DNA from: a bacterium
GTDB taxonomy: Bacteria; Electryoneota; RPQS01
DNA: 64,000 bases
Direction: 5' to 3'
NCBI GenBank assembly: GCA_016702305.1
Contig: JADJEH010000002.1
Coordinates: forward strand, 434,001-498,000
The notes below the pieces were generated by a model. The model was not told the origin of the DNA, searched no databases, and was given only the letters and a program-made list of their open reading frames with translations. Shown here one piece after another: positions 42,732 through 52,021 of the stretch; within the stretch, counting starts at the first letter, position 1, and every line of letters begins with the position of its first letter. Made by a program: the position numbers and the translations under genes.

Positions 42732-45700
42732 ATGGTCAAATGGAAAAAAATAGTTTGTACGCTCCTGTGCTTTCTGGCGTGTGCCGGGTCGCTATGGGCG
42801 CAAGGTGTTGGTAAGCTCTCGGGCACGATAACGGATGCCGCGACGGGCAGCGGCATTCCTGCCGCCAACATCATGATCGAAGGCACCGCGCGCGGCACGG
42901 CATCGGACGTGGACGGCGAGTTCTTCATCTTGAACTTGCCGATCGGTGAGTACACGGTGCGCGTAACGACCATCGGCTTCGAGACGCAAGTCATTGCCGG
43001 GGTCGTCATTGCGTCGGAGCAGACAACCGAGTTATCGGTAAAATTGTCTGAGTCCGTTTTGGAAGGGAAGGAAGTGATTGTGATCGCGGAGCGTGACGTG
43101 ATCAAGCGTGACGTGGCCAACACAGTGCGCTCGGTTGACTCGCGGGAAATCGGTGAATTGCCGGTCACCCAATTCTCTGATGCGCTGGCCCGCCAGGCGG
43201 GCGTTGTTGGCAGCGGTACGAACCTGCACATCCGCGGCGGTCGCCGGGACGAAATTTTGTTTCTCGTGGACGGCCTTGCCGTTCGCGATCCGCAATTTCA
43301 GCGCCGCTACATGCAGGTGCCCAAGTCGGCCATCGGCGAAATGCAGGTGTTGACCGCCGGTTTTAGCGCGGAATACGGCGAAGCGCAATCCGCAGTGGTC
43401 AACTTGGTAACCCGCGACGGCGAGCCAAAGTACTCCGGACACATCGAGCATGTGTTGGATGTTGACGGCTTCGGCGGCGGTACATTTTCGACCGACGACC
43501 TCTTGCAGGAATCCAATCTCGATGTGCCCGTGGATGAGCTCAAGTCGCTGCCTCACCAGCAAGCGGATCGCAAACAGGGCTATCAGGACTACGACTATAC
43601 GGAAGTTTCACTGTCCGGACCGGAGCCGATCACCGATCGGCTTTTGCCGCGTTTGGGCGTTGAGGTGCCGGGTCGTCTCTCGATGTTCGCGTCCGGCACG
43701 TTCTGGAGCCGCAACGCCAATGAATTTGGCACGCTGGTCGGCGGCGACACGTGGTTCAAACCGCAGGTGTTCGACTGGTTCGGCGCCGACGTGCGTAAGG
43801 GTGAAGCCTATAATAATACCAATGTCAAGTTGACATGGAATTCAGAGAAGAGCTACAAGCTCAGCGCGGGCTGGGTGAATAATCAGGAGCGCGTGAATCC
43901 TTATTGGTTCCGCCTCTCAGAGCGTTTCCCGTATGACTTCCCGCTGGCCGAGCAGACTCTGGGCATGCACGCGCTGGCCTCGACGCAAGGCTACGCAACG
44001 AATGCCAAGGAGTATGACCAGTGGACGCTGCAAGACTTGAATGGTGACGGCGTGGTGGACGACGCGGATCGTCGGTTGGCGGACGATGACGGTGACGGCC
44101 GCATGGATGAGGAAGCCCTGAACTGGGCGGACGATGACGGCGATGGCCGCATTGATGAAGACCTGCAATCCTACACCTACAACCCCGCCAATCACATTCG
44201 CGCGGACATCATCCGCGACCAACAGCTTTATGCCACGCTGAATCACACCTTGAGCGCCAAGACCTTCTACACGCTGCGGCTCGGCCTCTATGACGCGCAG
44301 CGGACGCTGGCCGGCGGCGGCAACGCGGCCAACGAGTACGGACTCGCCTCTGAGCCGTATACAGATATGCCCGAGGCCGACGGATTGCCGAACGGACGTT
44401 ATGATATTGGCGAACCGTTTACCGATCAGGACGGCGACGGCATGTGGGATTACAACAATCCCGGCAACGCCTATCCCAGCGTGAACGGTTTCCACATCGC
44501 GGGCGACGGCCTTGCCGGCAATTCGCAACAGCTTGTTCCAGACTGGGCGAATTTTGATTCCAAGACCTACACATTCAAGTGGGACATGACCTCGCAGGTT
44601 CATCCACGCCATCAGGCGAAACTGGGCCTCGAATACAACTACTACAACGTTGCCGCGGAAGATCGCCCCTATCCCACGATTGACAACGGCGGCCTCGGCA
44701 TCTACACCGACGTATACCGCTACTACCCGTCCGCCGGTGCGCTCTATTTGCAGGACAAGATGGAGTATCGTGACATCATCATCAATGCCGGCCTGCGTTT
44801 CGACTACTGGCGCATCGGCGGCGAGACGATTCGCGCGTCCAAGGCCGACGATCCGCTGACGGCCAACTACATTGACTATGATACGCCGAGCGAGAACGGC
44901 GATATGTATGTTTCGCCTCGTCTCGGGATCGCGTACAGCGTGACCGACCGTGACGTTTTTCACTTCAACTACGGCTATTTCTATCAGCGCGGCCGGCAGG
45001 ATTACTACTTCACCGGAGTGAATCAGTTGCAGACGGGCGGCACGCCGGTTGTGGGCAACCCGACGCTAGAACCTTCTAAGACCATTGCGTACGAATTAGG
45101 CGTGCGGCACCAGTTCAGCGGCGATTTCCTGCTCGACGTTTCGACCTACTACAAGGACATCAAGAATTGGATTCAGACGGCGTCTCAGAACGAGCTGTTT
45201 TTCAATTTGGGTATTCCGTTGTCCAGCCGCCAGAATGCCGCCATCTACTACAACGCGGATTACGCCTCGGTGCGCGGCTTTGAGTTCAATATCACCAAAG
45301 ACTACGGCTCGTATCTATCCGGCCGTCTAACGTATACACTGGCGTGGGCGAGCGGCAAGAACTCTTATGACATCGGTTCGGACGTGACGCGCTCGAACTA
45401 CGTTGTCCCGGCGGGCGAAACGCCGCTGGCCTGGGACCGCCGTCACCAGATCGTGTTTAACCTGGGAACGAATTACCCGCTGAAGGGCAAGCCCTTCACG
45501 CAGGAGTGGCTGCGCACGGGTTGGACGCTCAATCTGTTGACGCAAGTGCTGTCCGGCCTGCCCTACACACCGACTCAGGTGAACGGCAGCAATGTCGAAG
45601 GTCAGGAGTTTGCCGATAACTCTCCGTGGACGTACACGACGGACGTGAATGTCAGTCGCCACTTCCGCATGGGCCAACTCGACTGGCAGGCGCTGTTTGA

Positions 45701-45902
45701 AGTGCGCAATCTCTTCAATACGGCCAATATCCTCGGCTGGGATCGCAACCAGGCGACTCTTGACACCTATTATGACGGTCAACCCGGCTATAACAACGAC
45801 AACACCAGTCCGAATTACGGGATCAACCCGCAGTCGGGTCCGAATCCGGATGCGTGGGACAGCCCGCGGCAGGTGCGCGTTGGTCTGGCGGTTAACTTCT
45901 AA
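42732..45902 (+). CDS. TonB-dependent receptor with carboxypeptidase-regulatory N-domain
   Basis: 1056 aa from ATG 42732, with GGAGGTG 5-6 nt upstream. Signal peptide to LWAQ. Residues of about 25-105 form a CarboxypepD_reg-like sandwich (LSGTITDAATGSGIPAANIM); the plug follows (LPVTQFSDALARQAGVVG, NLHIRGGRRDEILFLVDG). The rest is a beta-barrel ending VRVGLAVNF with the usual terminal Phe. Inside the barrel, residues of about 434-477 carry dockerin/EF-like acidic loops (DLNGDGVVDDADRRL, DDDGDGRMDEE, DDDGDGRIDED), unusual for such receptors. First gene of an operon with a T9SS-tailed protein, a PorV-like protein and two lipoproteins. Ligand unknown. Confidence 0.92.
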   Translation: MVKWKKIVCTLLCFLACAGSLWAQGVGKLSGTITDAATGSGIPAANIMIEGTARGTASDVDGEFFILNLPIGEYTVRVTTIGFETQVIAGVVIASEQTTELSVKLSESVLEGKEVIVIAERDVIKRDVANTVRSVDSREIGELPVTQFSDALARQAGVVGSGTNLHIRGGRRDEILFLVDGLAVRDPQFQRRYMQVPKSAIGEMQVLTAGFSAEYGEAQSAVVNLVTRDGEPKYSGHIEHVLDVDGFGGGTFSTDDLLQESNLDVPVDELKSLPHQQADRKQGYQDYDYTEVSLSGPEPITDRLLPRLGVEVPGRLSMFASGTFWSRNANEFGTLVGGDTWFKPQVFDWFGADVRKGEAYNNTNVKLTWNSEKSYKLSAGWVNNQERVNPYWFRLSERFPYDFPLAEQTLGMHALASTQGYATNAKEYDQWTLQDLNGDGVVDDADRRLADDDGDGRMDEEALNWADDDGDGRIDEDLQSYTYNPANHIRADIIRDQQLYATLNHTLSAKTFYTLRLGLYDAQRTLAGGGNAANEYGLASEPYTDMPEADGLPNGRYDIGEPFTDQDGDGMWDYNNPGNAYPSVNGFHIAGDGLAGNSQQLVPDWANFDSKTYTFKWDMTSQVHPRHQAKLGLEYNYYNVAAEDRPYPTIDNGGLGIYTDVYRYYPSAGALYLQDKMEYRDIIINAGLRFDYWRIGGETIRASKADDPLTANYIDYDTPSENGDMYVSPRLGIAYSVTDRDVFHFNYGYFYQRGRQDYYFTGVNQLQTGGTPVVGNPTLEPSKTIAYELGVRHQFSGDFLLDVSTYYKDIKNWIQTASQNELFFNLGIPLSSRQNAAIYYNADYASVRGFEFNITKDYGSYLSGRLTYTLAWASGKNSYDIGSDVTRSNYVVPAGETPLAWDRRHQIVFNLGTNYPLKGKPFTQEWLRTGWTLNLLTQVLSGLPYTPTQVNGSNVEGQEFADNSPWTYTTDVNVSRHFRMGQLDWQALFEVRNLFNTANILGWDRNQATLDTYYDGQPGYNNDNTSPNYGINPQSGPNPDAWDSPRQVRVGLAVNF

Positions 45903-45917
45903 TCCGGAGCACCGCCC

Positions 45918-48236
45918 ATGAAAATTTACACACGAATTCCCCTTTTTCTGCTTGTCGCGCTGCTTGTTTTGCAGCCGGCGGCGGAGGCGCGCCACGCTAC
46001 CGCGCCGCGTGGCCCCGTGCGCACTCTGAACGATGCCGATCCGAGCGCGCGGCCTGATGTGATTGGACATGACATCGGCAATGTGCGCTTTACCATCGCC
46101 AACTATGGTGAGGCGGGCAACCCGAACAACTTGCCCGGATTTGCGGGCATGGAATTTCCGATCAATAGCGGCAACGACTTTTTGTTTTCGGCCGGCGTCT
46201 GGATTGGCGCGATCGCCGGTGGCAATCGGCTCGTGTCCACGGCCACCGACGGCGACAATGGAACCGGCGAGTTCTACCCCAAGAACATTCTTGCCGTTCC
46301 CTTTGCCAATACCACGACAGAACCTGATTGGTACCTGACATCAAAGACTCTCACGAGTTTTGGCGACCGTTTTATGGTTTACGGCGCCAAGGACATTGAC
46401 GATGACGGAGACTGGGATGGTACGGCGGATGACTTCGACGGTAACGGTCGCGCATCCAAGAACTACGACGGCGGCCGCGGTCTCATCGGCTTCGACGACG
46501 ACGACGACGGTTCGATTGACGAAGAAATCGTCAACAATCAGGATGACGACGGCGATACCGAGATTGACGAAGATACTGACGGCAGCGGCGACAGCAACTT
46601 TGATGGTAACTGCAACTACGATCCCGAACCGCACATTGACGAAGATCCGGCGGGGGACATGGCCCGCGACTTCGTGGACAACGATGCGGACGGTCAAGTG
46701 GACGCAGAAGATGCGGATAACGACGGCGACTGTTGTCCGGGCTTCTTCGACGATGACGGCGACGGGGCCGACGACGAAGACGGCAACGCACGCGGTGTTC
46801 AAGAATACTACGCGGTGTTTACGGACGATATTCAGGACGATTTCGTGTCCAGTCCGGACGTAGACGGCCACACGCCGTTGGGCATCGTGGTGACGCAGCG
46901 CACGTACGCGTTCCCCGAGGCTTACGCCGGTGACTTCATTCTGTTGGATTACCGCATACGCAATGTCAGCCCGCTGCCGCTGCGCAATGTGTTTATCGCC
47001 ATGTTTGCCGACCCGGACATCGCAGCTCAGGGAGAGCCCAGCGACGCCGCGTCGTTAGACGACTTCAACTACTACGATCCCGATCGGCTGATGGCCGTGC
47101 AGTTTGACGACTATGAAGACGATGACGGCTCGGGCCCGGGCGTTTTCGCAATGCGGGTGGTCAAATCTCCCGTGGCTCTCGATCAGCTTCGCGTTACGTT
47201 CCGTAACTTCGACCGTGGTTCGGGCGGTGACCCGGTAACCAATGCCGACAAGTACGACATGATGGCATCCGGCGATATCAACCCGCTGAGCCCGGAGGCC
47301 GGCGACTGGCGCATGCTGATCTCCTTCGGCGCGGAGGCCAGCGACGGCTTCACGATTCGCCCCGGCGAGACGCTGCCGATCACAGTGGCCTATATTGCGG
47401 GCGATGACACTGCGGACATCGGCGTCAATGCTGAATGGGCGTTGGCGATGTATCTGAATGACTTCCAGGGACCGTCGTCACCAGATGCCCCGGAATACAC
47501 GGTGGATGTTTACGAGGACCGTGTTCGTCTGCGCTGGAGTCCCAACGCCGAACTATCGGTGGACGCCATCACGGGCGACTCCGATTTCGAAGGTTATCGT
47601 GTGGAGCGACGCACCGGTCAGCTTGATTGGCAGCGGCTGGTGGAGTATGACGTAATTGACACGCTTCCCGGCGAGTTCGAGTGGCAGAACTTCAACTATG
47701 GCATGCCGCCCGATACGATTCACTACGAAGATGGCTCGTTTGAGTACGTCTATTGGGACACCGGTCTGATTCCGGGCCAATCGTACGAGTACATCGTACG
47801 GGCTTTTGACAAGGGTGTGTTTGGCGCGGGCGTGCTGGAGTCAGGTCGGACGGGCAATTCGCGTTCGGTTACGATCGCTGCGCAGGCGGGAGGGCTCGGC
47901 GGCGGGCCGCTGTCCGGTGTGTATGCCTATCCCAATCCATATAAGGGTGGCCACGCCGGTGAAGGTATCCCCAATGAAACGCCCGGCGGTTTGGAATTTG
48001 TGCGCAAGCTCTACTTCCGCGGGCTGCCGACCAATACTGATCCCGGCAAGTGCGTCTTACGCATCTTCTCGCTCGGCGGCGACTATCTCGCGGCGCTGGA
48101 CCACTACAACGGCACGGAGCAGGCGGAGTGGAACATGCGTACGCGCAATGATCAGGAGATTGTAAGCGGTATCTACTATTTCACGGTAGAATACGGCGGC
48201 GATCTGTTCATGGACAAATTTGTCGTCATCAAGTAA
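45918..48236 (+). CDS. Secreted Ca-binding-repeat protein with type A-like sorting tail
   Basis: 772 aa, GGAGC before ATG 45918, signal peptide FLLVALLVLQPAAEA. Residues of about 155-292 contain a dense series of Asp-rich loops (DIDDDGDWDG, DDDDDGSIDEE, DDDGDTEIDED, DADGQVDAEDAD, DDDGDGADDED) resembling thrombospondin type 3/EF-type calcium sites. Later parts are beta-rich, including a fibronectin-III-like domain near residues 515-640. The C-terminus (YAYPNPYKGG ... GIYYFTVEYGG ... KFVVIK) is a divergent type A sorting tail. Acidic loops also occur in the upstream receptor, so the two products may form a calcium-dependent surface complex. Confidence 0.8.
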   Translation: MKIYTRIPLFLLVALLVLQPAAEARHATAPRGPVRTLNDADPSARPDVIGHDIGNVRFTIANYGEAGNPNNLPGFAGMEFPINSGNDFLFSAGVWIGAIAGGNRLVSTATDGDNGTGEFYPKNILAVPFANTTTEPDWYLTSKTLTSFGDRFMVYGAKDIDDDGDWDGTADDFDGNGRASKNYDGGRGLIGFDDDDDGSIDEEIVNNQDDDGDTEIDEDTDGSGDSNFDGNCNYDPEPHIDEDPAGDMARDFVDNDADGQVDAEDADNDGDCCPGFFDDDGDGADDEDGNARGVQEYYAVFTDDIQDDFVSSPDVDGHTPLGIVVTQRTYAFPEAYAGDFILLDYRIRNVSPLPLRNVFIAMFADPDIAAQGEPSDAASLDDFNYYDPDRLMAVQFDDYEDDDGSGPGVFAMRVVKSPVALDQLRVTFRNFDRGSGGDPVTNADKYDMMASGDINPLSPEAGDWRMLISFGAEASDGFTIRPGETLPITVAYIAGDDTADIGVNAEWALAMYLNDFQGPSSPDAPEYTVDVYEDRVRLRWSPNAELSVDAITGDSDFEGYRVERRTGQLDWQRLVEYDVIDTLPGEFEWQNFNYGMPPDTIHYEDGSFEYVYWDTGLIPGQSYEYIVRAFDKGVFGAGVLESGRTGNSRSVTIAAQAGGLGGGPLSGVYAYPNPYKGGHAGEGIPNETPGGLEFVRKLYFRGLPTNTDPGKCVLRIFSLGGDYLAALDHYNGTEQAEWNMRTRNDQEIVSGIYYFTVEYGGDLFMDKFVVIK

Positions 48237-48252
48237 TCCCAAGGAGTTCAAG

Positions 48253-49149
48253 ATGACGAAAACACTATCAATACTGTTGCTCGCGGCCGGTGCCGTTCTG
48301 CTCTTCTCATGTGCGGATCCGCGTACACCCGCGGCTCTCGCGCCCGAGTTGTCACACACGGAGACCATTGTGCTCTGGGAGCAAGCCGTTTCGAACAATG
48401 CGACGATCAGTGCGGACTTCACGGTTCGCGCACCGCTCGCGGACATCAATCAGCCGGGCGTGGACGAACCGGCCCGCCTGACCGTGGCGGCGTATATTGT
48501 TCCCGATGCCGATGTCTACTGGTATGAATCGATCGTCGGCGATTCTATTCCCGCGTGGACAAACGCCTTCATCCGCTACCTCGTCGCAATCGAACGCTAC
48601 CAAGGCGTGTTGGACTCGGTGGCCGGTGTCCGCGCGTTATGCGATACCGTTCCGGCCTCGTGTCCACCGGATACGAGCGGATTGATACCGGCAGAACAGT
48701 CTGCAGGGCTGGCTTTGGCACCCTATCAGGATTCGCTCGCCGTGGGCGTTGCGGACACAACGCGCTTGGGTGCGACGCGTGATTCTCTCGGTATCGTTCT
48801 GGACAACCGTTTCGTGTTGGCCCTCTGGATGGACGGTGACACGACAACGGTTTACCCCGACGCGCTGCTGGACGGAGCAGGCCGCCTGAGCGGTCAAGGT
48901 TTTTATCTTGCCGCGACCAATTCTGAGACCAACATGAAGGGCCGCGGATTTGAGTTGGACATGGCTCAATTTGAAGCCGCCGACCTCAGAAATCCAGGCC
49001 GACCGATTGAATTCAATTGGACGACCTGTTTCATTGGTTCGACACGTCCCTGTTTGTCAGAAGGGACTCACACGCTGCACGCGCGCGCCAGCGGCGTGTC
49101 GCGCATCACCGCAGCCGTGGTCTTGGTTTACGCGGAGGAACGGCCATGA
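48253..49149 (+). CDS. Lipoprotein of unknown function
   Basis: 298 aa from ATG 48253 (AAGGAG 7 nt upstream). Signal with lipobox LLFSC, Cys20. The body has no motif I recognise; it is rich in beta-strand-like stretches, with a helical central part (residues about 95-175) containing two Cys pairs. Its stop overlaps the start of the PorV-like gene (ATGA), so it is an integral member of this outer-membrane operon. Confidence 0.75.
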   Translation: MTKTLSILLLAAGAVLLFSCADPRTPAALAPELSHTETIVLWEQAVSNNATISADFTVRAPLADINQPGVDEPARLTVAAYIVPDADVYWYESIVGDSIPAWTNAFIRYLVAIERYQGVLDSVAGVRALCDTVPASCPPDTSGLIPAEQSAGLALAPYQDSLAVGVADTTRLGATRDSLGIVLDNRFVLALWMDGDTTTVYPDALLDGAGRLSGQGFYLAATNSETNMKGRGFELDMAQFEAADLRNPGRPIEFNWTTCFIGSTRPCLSEGTHTLHARASGVSRITAAVVLVYAEERP

Positions 49150-50168
49150 TCCGTATTCTAATCTGTATTGTGTTGGCGTTTGCCGCATCGTCGGCATTTG
49201 CGTTGGAAAAAGTCGGGACGACTTCGATGCAGCTGCTTAAGCTGCCGATCGGTGTCCGCGGAATCGGTATGGGCAACGCACTCGTCTCTGCTGCGGAAGG
49301 GGCGGAAGCTGTGTGGTGGAACCCGGGCGCCCTGACGACAGCGAATAAGAACCAAGTGCAGGTGGCTCAAATCAATCTTCCCGCCGACATCCAGTGTAAT
49401 TCGCTGGCCTATGCGCGGCAGTGGGGCGACTACGGTGCCATGTCTGTCCACCTGATTAATCTGTTCACGAACGACATGCCTGTGCGAACGTTGGCGGCGC
49501 CGGAAGGCACGGGCGAGTACTTCAACGCCTCCGACTTTGTGCTGGGCGCCTCCTATGCTCGCAAACTAACCGATAAGTTCTCGCTCGGCGGGCATCTTCG
49601 TTACCTGCGCAGCCAGTTGGAAGAGCAGAAGTACAACGGCCTGAGCGTTGACCTTGGCACGGTCTATCAGACCGGTCTGCGTTCGCTGAAACTGGGAATG
49701 GCCATTCAGAATCTCGGCCCCGAAGTGAAGTACAACGGCAAGTTTCTCGACTACCGCGAGGCCGCCATCAACGACGAAGAACCGGGTCTTGAAGAGTACG
49801 AGGGCGCGAGCCTGCCGACGATGTTCCGGCTGGGAGTCTCCTTTGACTGTTTTCAGATGTTCAAGATTGAGACCTGTCCCAATCACTCGGCGCTCTTCGC
49901 GGTTGAGATGGATCACCCGAACGACAACAAAGAGCGCTTGAATTTTGGCGGCGAGTACGGATTCCAGAATACGCTCTACCTGCGCGCCGGAGGCAAGTTT
50001 GGCTATGACGAAGAGAGCTTTGCCGCCGGAATCGGTCTGAAATTCGACGTGATGAGCGAATACGGTTTGAACTTCGACTATGCCTACTCGCATTGGAACC
50101 GTCTGACCGACGCAGGCGACGGATTTATGGACCAACCGCACCGCTTTGCGGTCGCATTCACCTGGTGA
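49146..50168 (+). CDS. PorV/PorQ-like outer-membrane beta-barrel protein
   Basis: 340 aa from ATG 49146, with GGAGGA upstream. Signal peptide to SSAFA, then the family start KLPIGVRGIGMGNALVSAAEGAEAVWWNPGAL. This matches the FadL-like PorV/PorQ (UPF0164) family, where the phrase GxGxAxxA...WNPA recurs. Amphipathic strands follow (FVLGASYARKLTDKFSLGGHLRYL) to a C-terminal FAVAFTW. In Bacteroidota PorV carries type IX cargo from the translocon to the attachment complex. Here it lies in one operon with a sorting-tailed protein, so a dedicated shuttle is plausible but unproven. Confidence 0.8.
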   Translation: MIRILICIVLAFAASSAFALEKVGTTSMQLLKLPIGVRGIGMGNALVSAAEGAEAVWWNPGALTTANKNQVQVAQINLPADIQCNSLAYARQWGDYGAMSVHLINLFTNDMPVRTLAAPEGTGEYFNASDFVLGASYARKLTDKFSLGGHLRYLRSQLEEQKYNGLSVDLGTVYQTGLRSLKLGMAIQNLGPEVKYNGKFLDYREAAINDEEPGLEEYEGASLPTMFRLGVSFDCFQMFKIETCPNHSALFAVEMDHPNDNKERLNFGGEYGFQNTLYLRAGGKFGYDEESFAAGIGLKFDVMSEYGLNFDYAYSHWNRLTDAGDGFMDQPHRFAVAFTW

Positions 50169-50178
50169 GGGCTGACCA

Positions 50179-51936
50179 ATGAAAAAACTCATCCTCACAA
50201 CTCTGTTGGCGACCTATGCCGCTCTCCTGATCGGCGGCTGTGAAGTCGGTGATCCCGGCTCGGCGCTTGGCAATCGCGCACCCACCACGGCAATCACGTC
50301 CGCGCCGCGCAACGGGGGTACGACAAACCACTTTCTGTCGCTCTACTGGTCGGGCAACGATAGCGACGGCGAGATCGCGGGCTTCCGCATGTACATTGAT
50401 GGCCAGTTAGTGGCATTCACAACGCGCACCGATAGCGCCATCTCGTTTGCCTCGCCTTCAACCGGCGAACTCGTGTCGCACACATTCAAGATTCAAGCGG
50501 TGGACGACGACGGCGAGGCCGATCCCAATCCGCCGGAAGTGCAGTTCTTCACGACCAACACGGCGCCGAGCTGCATCTGGAGCGCGGACAACACCGTTGG
50601 ACCGAATGCTAACGTGGGTCAGGGTTTCCGGCTGATTGTCGAAGGACAGGATGGCAACCGTTCGGGCCTGTGGTTTGCAATCAGCGTGGACGACACGGAG
50701 AGTTGGACTCCATGGTACGCCGATTCTGTCTTTCTGTTCTGTGATCTTTCCCTCGGCGGATTCCCGTCGGACCACATTCCCCTGACGAATGCCGGCTTGA
50801 CGTTCGGACAGCATACGTTTTACGCGCGCTGCCGTGACTCCGGCTTCGCGATTTCGCCGATGATCTCGCGCACGGTCACGGTGCAGCCGAATCGCATTCC
50901 GGCCATGGACGACGTGATCACGCGGTACAACTCCGGTTCGGCGTCCGACAGCCTCTATCCGGATGGCTCGATCTACCACAAAGTGAACGCCGAAATGGTG
51001 GTGGCTTTCACGGCGACGGCACAACCCTATCGCGGGCTCATCCATTCCTATCGCTATCGGACAAGCGGAGGCGATTGGAACGATTGGATGGCGATTCCTG
51101 AACTGGTCATGCCCGACCTGCCGGTCGGATCGTATGATTTCGCGTTTCAGGCGCGTGACATGGCGGGCGTCCTGTCCGATACCGCAACCTATTCACTGCG
51201 GCTGATCGAGCAATCTCTGACCGATTCCGTACTGGTGATTGACGAATCCCGCAACGGCGGTGGCGGCCCCGGGGCGCCTTCCGATGCGCAGGTGGACGAA
51301 TTCTATGCGGCGATGGTGGCCGGATACAATGTCCGCAATCTGGACATGACCGAGCGCGGTAATGCACTGGTGTCGCCGAATGATGTCAAGGATATTGGGT
51401 TGATTCTTTGGCATGCTGATGATCGTTCCGAGTATTTGCTCGACGACAACCGCCGCATTCTCTCCGAGTACATGCAGCGCGGCGGCCGTGTTATTTTCAG
51501 TGGATGGGACATCTTGAGCGCGTTGACTACGACCGCCGGGGAGCAATACGGCGACTCGGACTTTGAGTACCGCTTCATGCGCGCTTTCTCATCGGCGCGT
51601 GATCCGAATGCCAATCCGAACGCGGTGCAGGAAGTCAGCGGTTTCACGGGCGAGAACGGCTTCCCCTCAGTTCAGATAGACCCTGTCAAAGTGCTTCCAT
51701 CGTGGGAGGGTTCGATCACGCGTGCCTGGTCGTTTGAACCACGCGGCGAGTGTACGATCATTGGCCGGGCCACGACGCTAAGTTCCGACTACTTCCAGAA
51801 TGGCGCGGTGGTGGGCTACTATTATGACCTGAGCTTCCGTGTCGCCATGTTCGGCGTGCCGCTCTATTTCTGCCAGCAGCAGCAGGTCGAGGCCCTGTTT
51901 GAAGTGTTGATGCCGCGCATGCTCACCGGTTTGTGA
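50179..51936 (+). CDS. Large lipoprotein with Ig-like domains
   Basis: 585 aa. Signal MKKLILTTLLATYAALLIGGC with lipobox Cys21. Two or three Ig/fibronectin-like segments follow (NHFLSLYWSGNDSDGEIAGF, HTFKIQAVDDDGEADPNPP, YDFAFQARDMAGVLSDTATY). The C-terminal third (from VLVIDESRNGGGGPG, with LILWHADDRSEYLLDD and YMQRGGRVIFSGWDIL) looks like a flavodoxin/GATase-like alpha-beta domain, as in other large surface lipoproteins. Last gene of the operon. Function unknown. Confidence 0.8.
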   Translation: MKKLILTTLLATYAALLIGGCEVGDPGSALGNRAPTTAITSAPRNGGTTNHFLSLYWSGNDSDGEIAGFRMYIDGQLVAFTTRTDSAISFASPSTGELVSHTFKIQAVDDDGEADPNPPEVQFFTTNTAPSCIWSADNTVGPNANVGQGFRLIVEGQDGNRSGLWFAISVDDTESWTPWYADSVFLFCDLSLGGFPSDHIPLTNAGLTFGQHTFYARCRDSGFAISPMISRTVTVQPNRIPAMDDVITRYNSGSASDSLYPDGSIYHKVNAEMVVAFTATAQPYRGLIHSYRYRTSGGDWNDWMAIPELVMPDLPVGSYDFAFQARDMAGVLSDTATYSLRLIEQSLTDSVLVIDESRNGGGGPGAPSDAQVDEFYAAMVAGYNVRNLDMTERGNALVSPNDVKDIGLILWHADDRSEYLLDDNRRILSEYMQRGGRVIFSGWDILSALTTTAGEQYGDSDFEYRFMRAFSSARDPNANPNAVQEVSGFTGENGFPSVQIDPVKVLPSWEGSITRAWSFEPRGECTIIGRATTLSSDYFQNGAVVGYYYDLSFRVAMFGVPLYFCQQQQVEALFEVLMPRMLTGL

Positions 51937-51970
51937 TCTTCCCAAGACGAGAGGGACCACAACAAACAAC

Positions 51971-52003
51971 GAACCCGCCAAGTGCTTGGCGGGTTCTTGT
52001 TTT
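51971..52003 (+). terminator. Rho-independent terminator
   Basis: A 10-12 bp stem (51971-51982 with 51985-51996) and a tight loop, followed by TTGTTTTT. It ends the outer-membrane operon. Confidence 0.88.
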
Positions 52004-52021
52004 TCGAGTCTGTCCGGCAGT

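Noticed and set aside
43917..44963. A 348-codon open frame on the minus strand
   Set aside because: Antisense to the TonB receptor; Val/Ile/Arg-rich product with no family resemblance and no ribosome-binding site.
46390..46800. Asp-codon-rich tandem DNA as a possible repeat array
   Set aside because: The repetition is at protein level (calcium-type loops in frame) and not a non-coding repeat.
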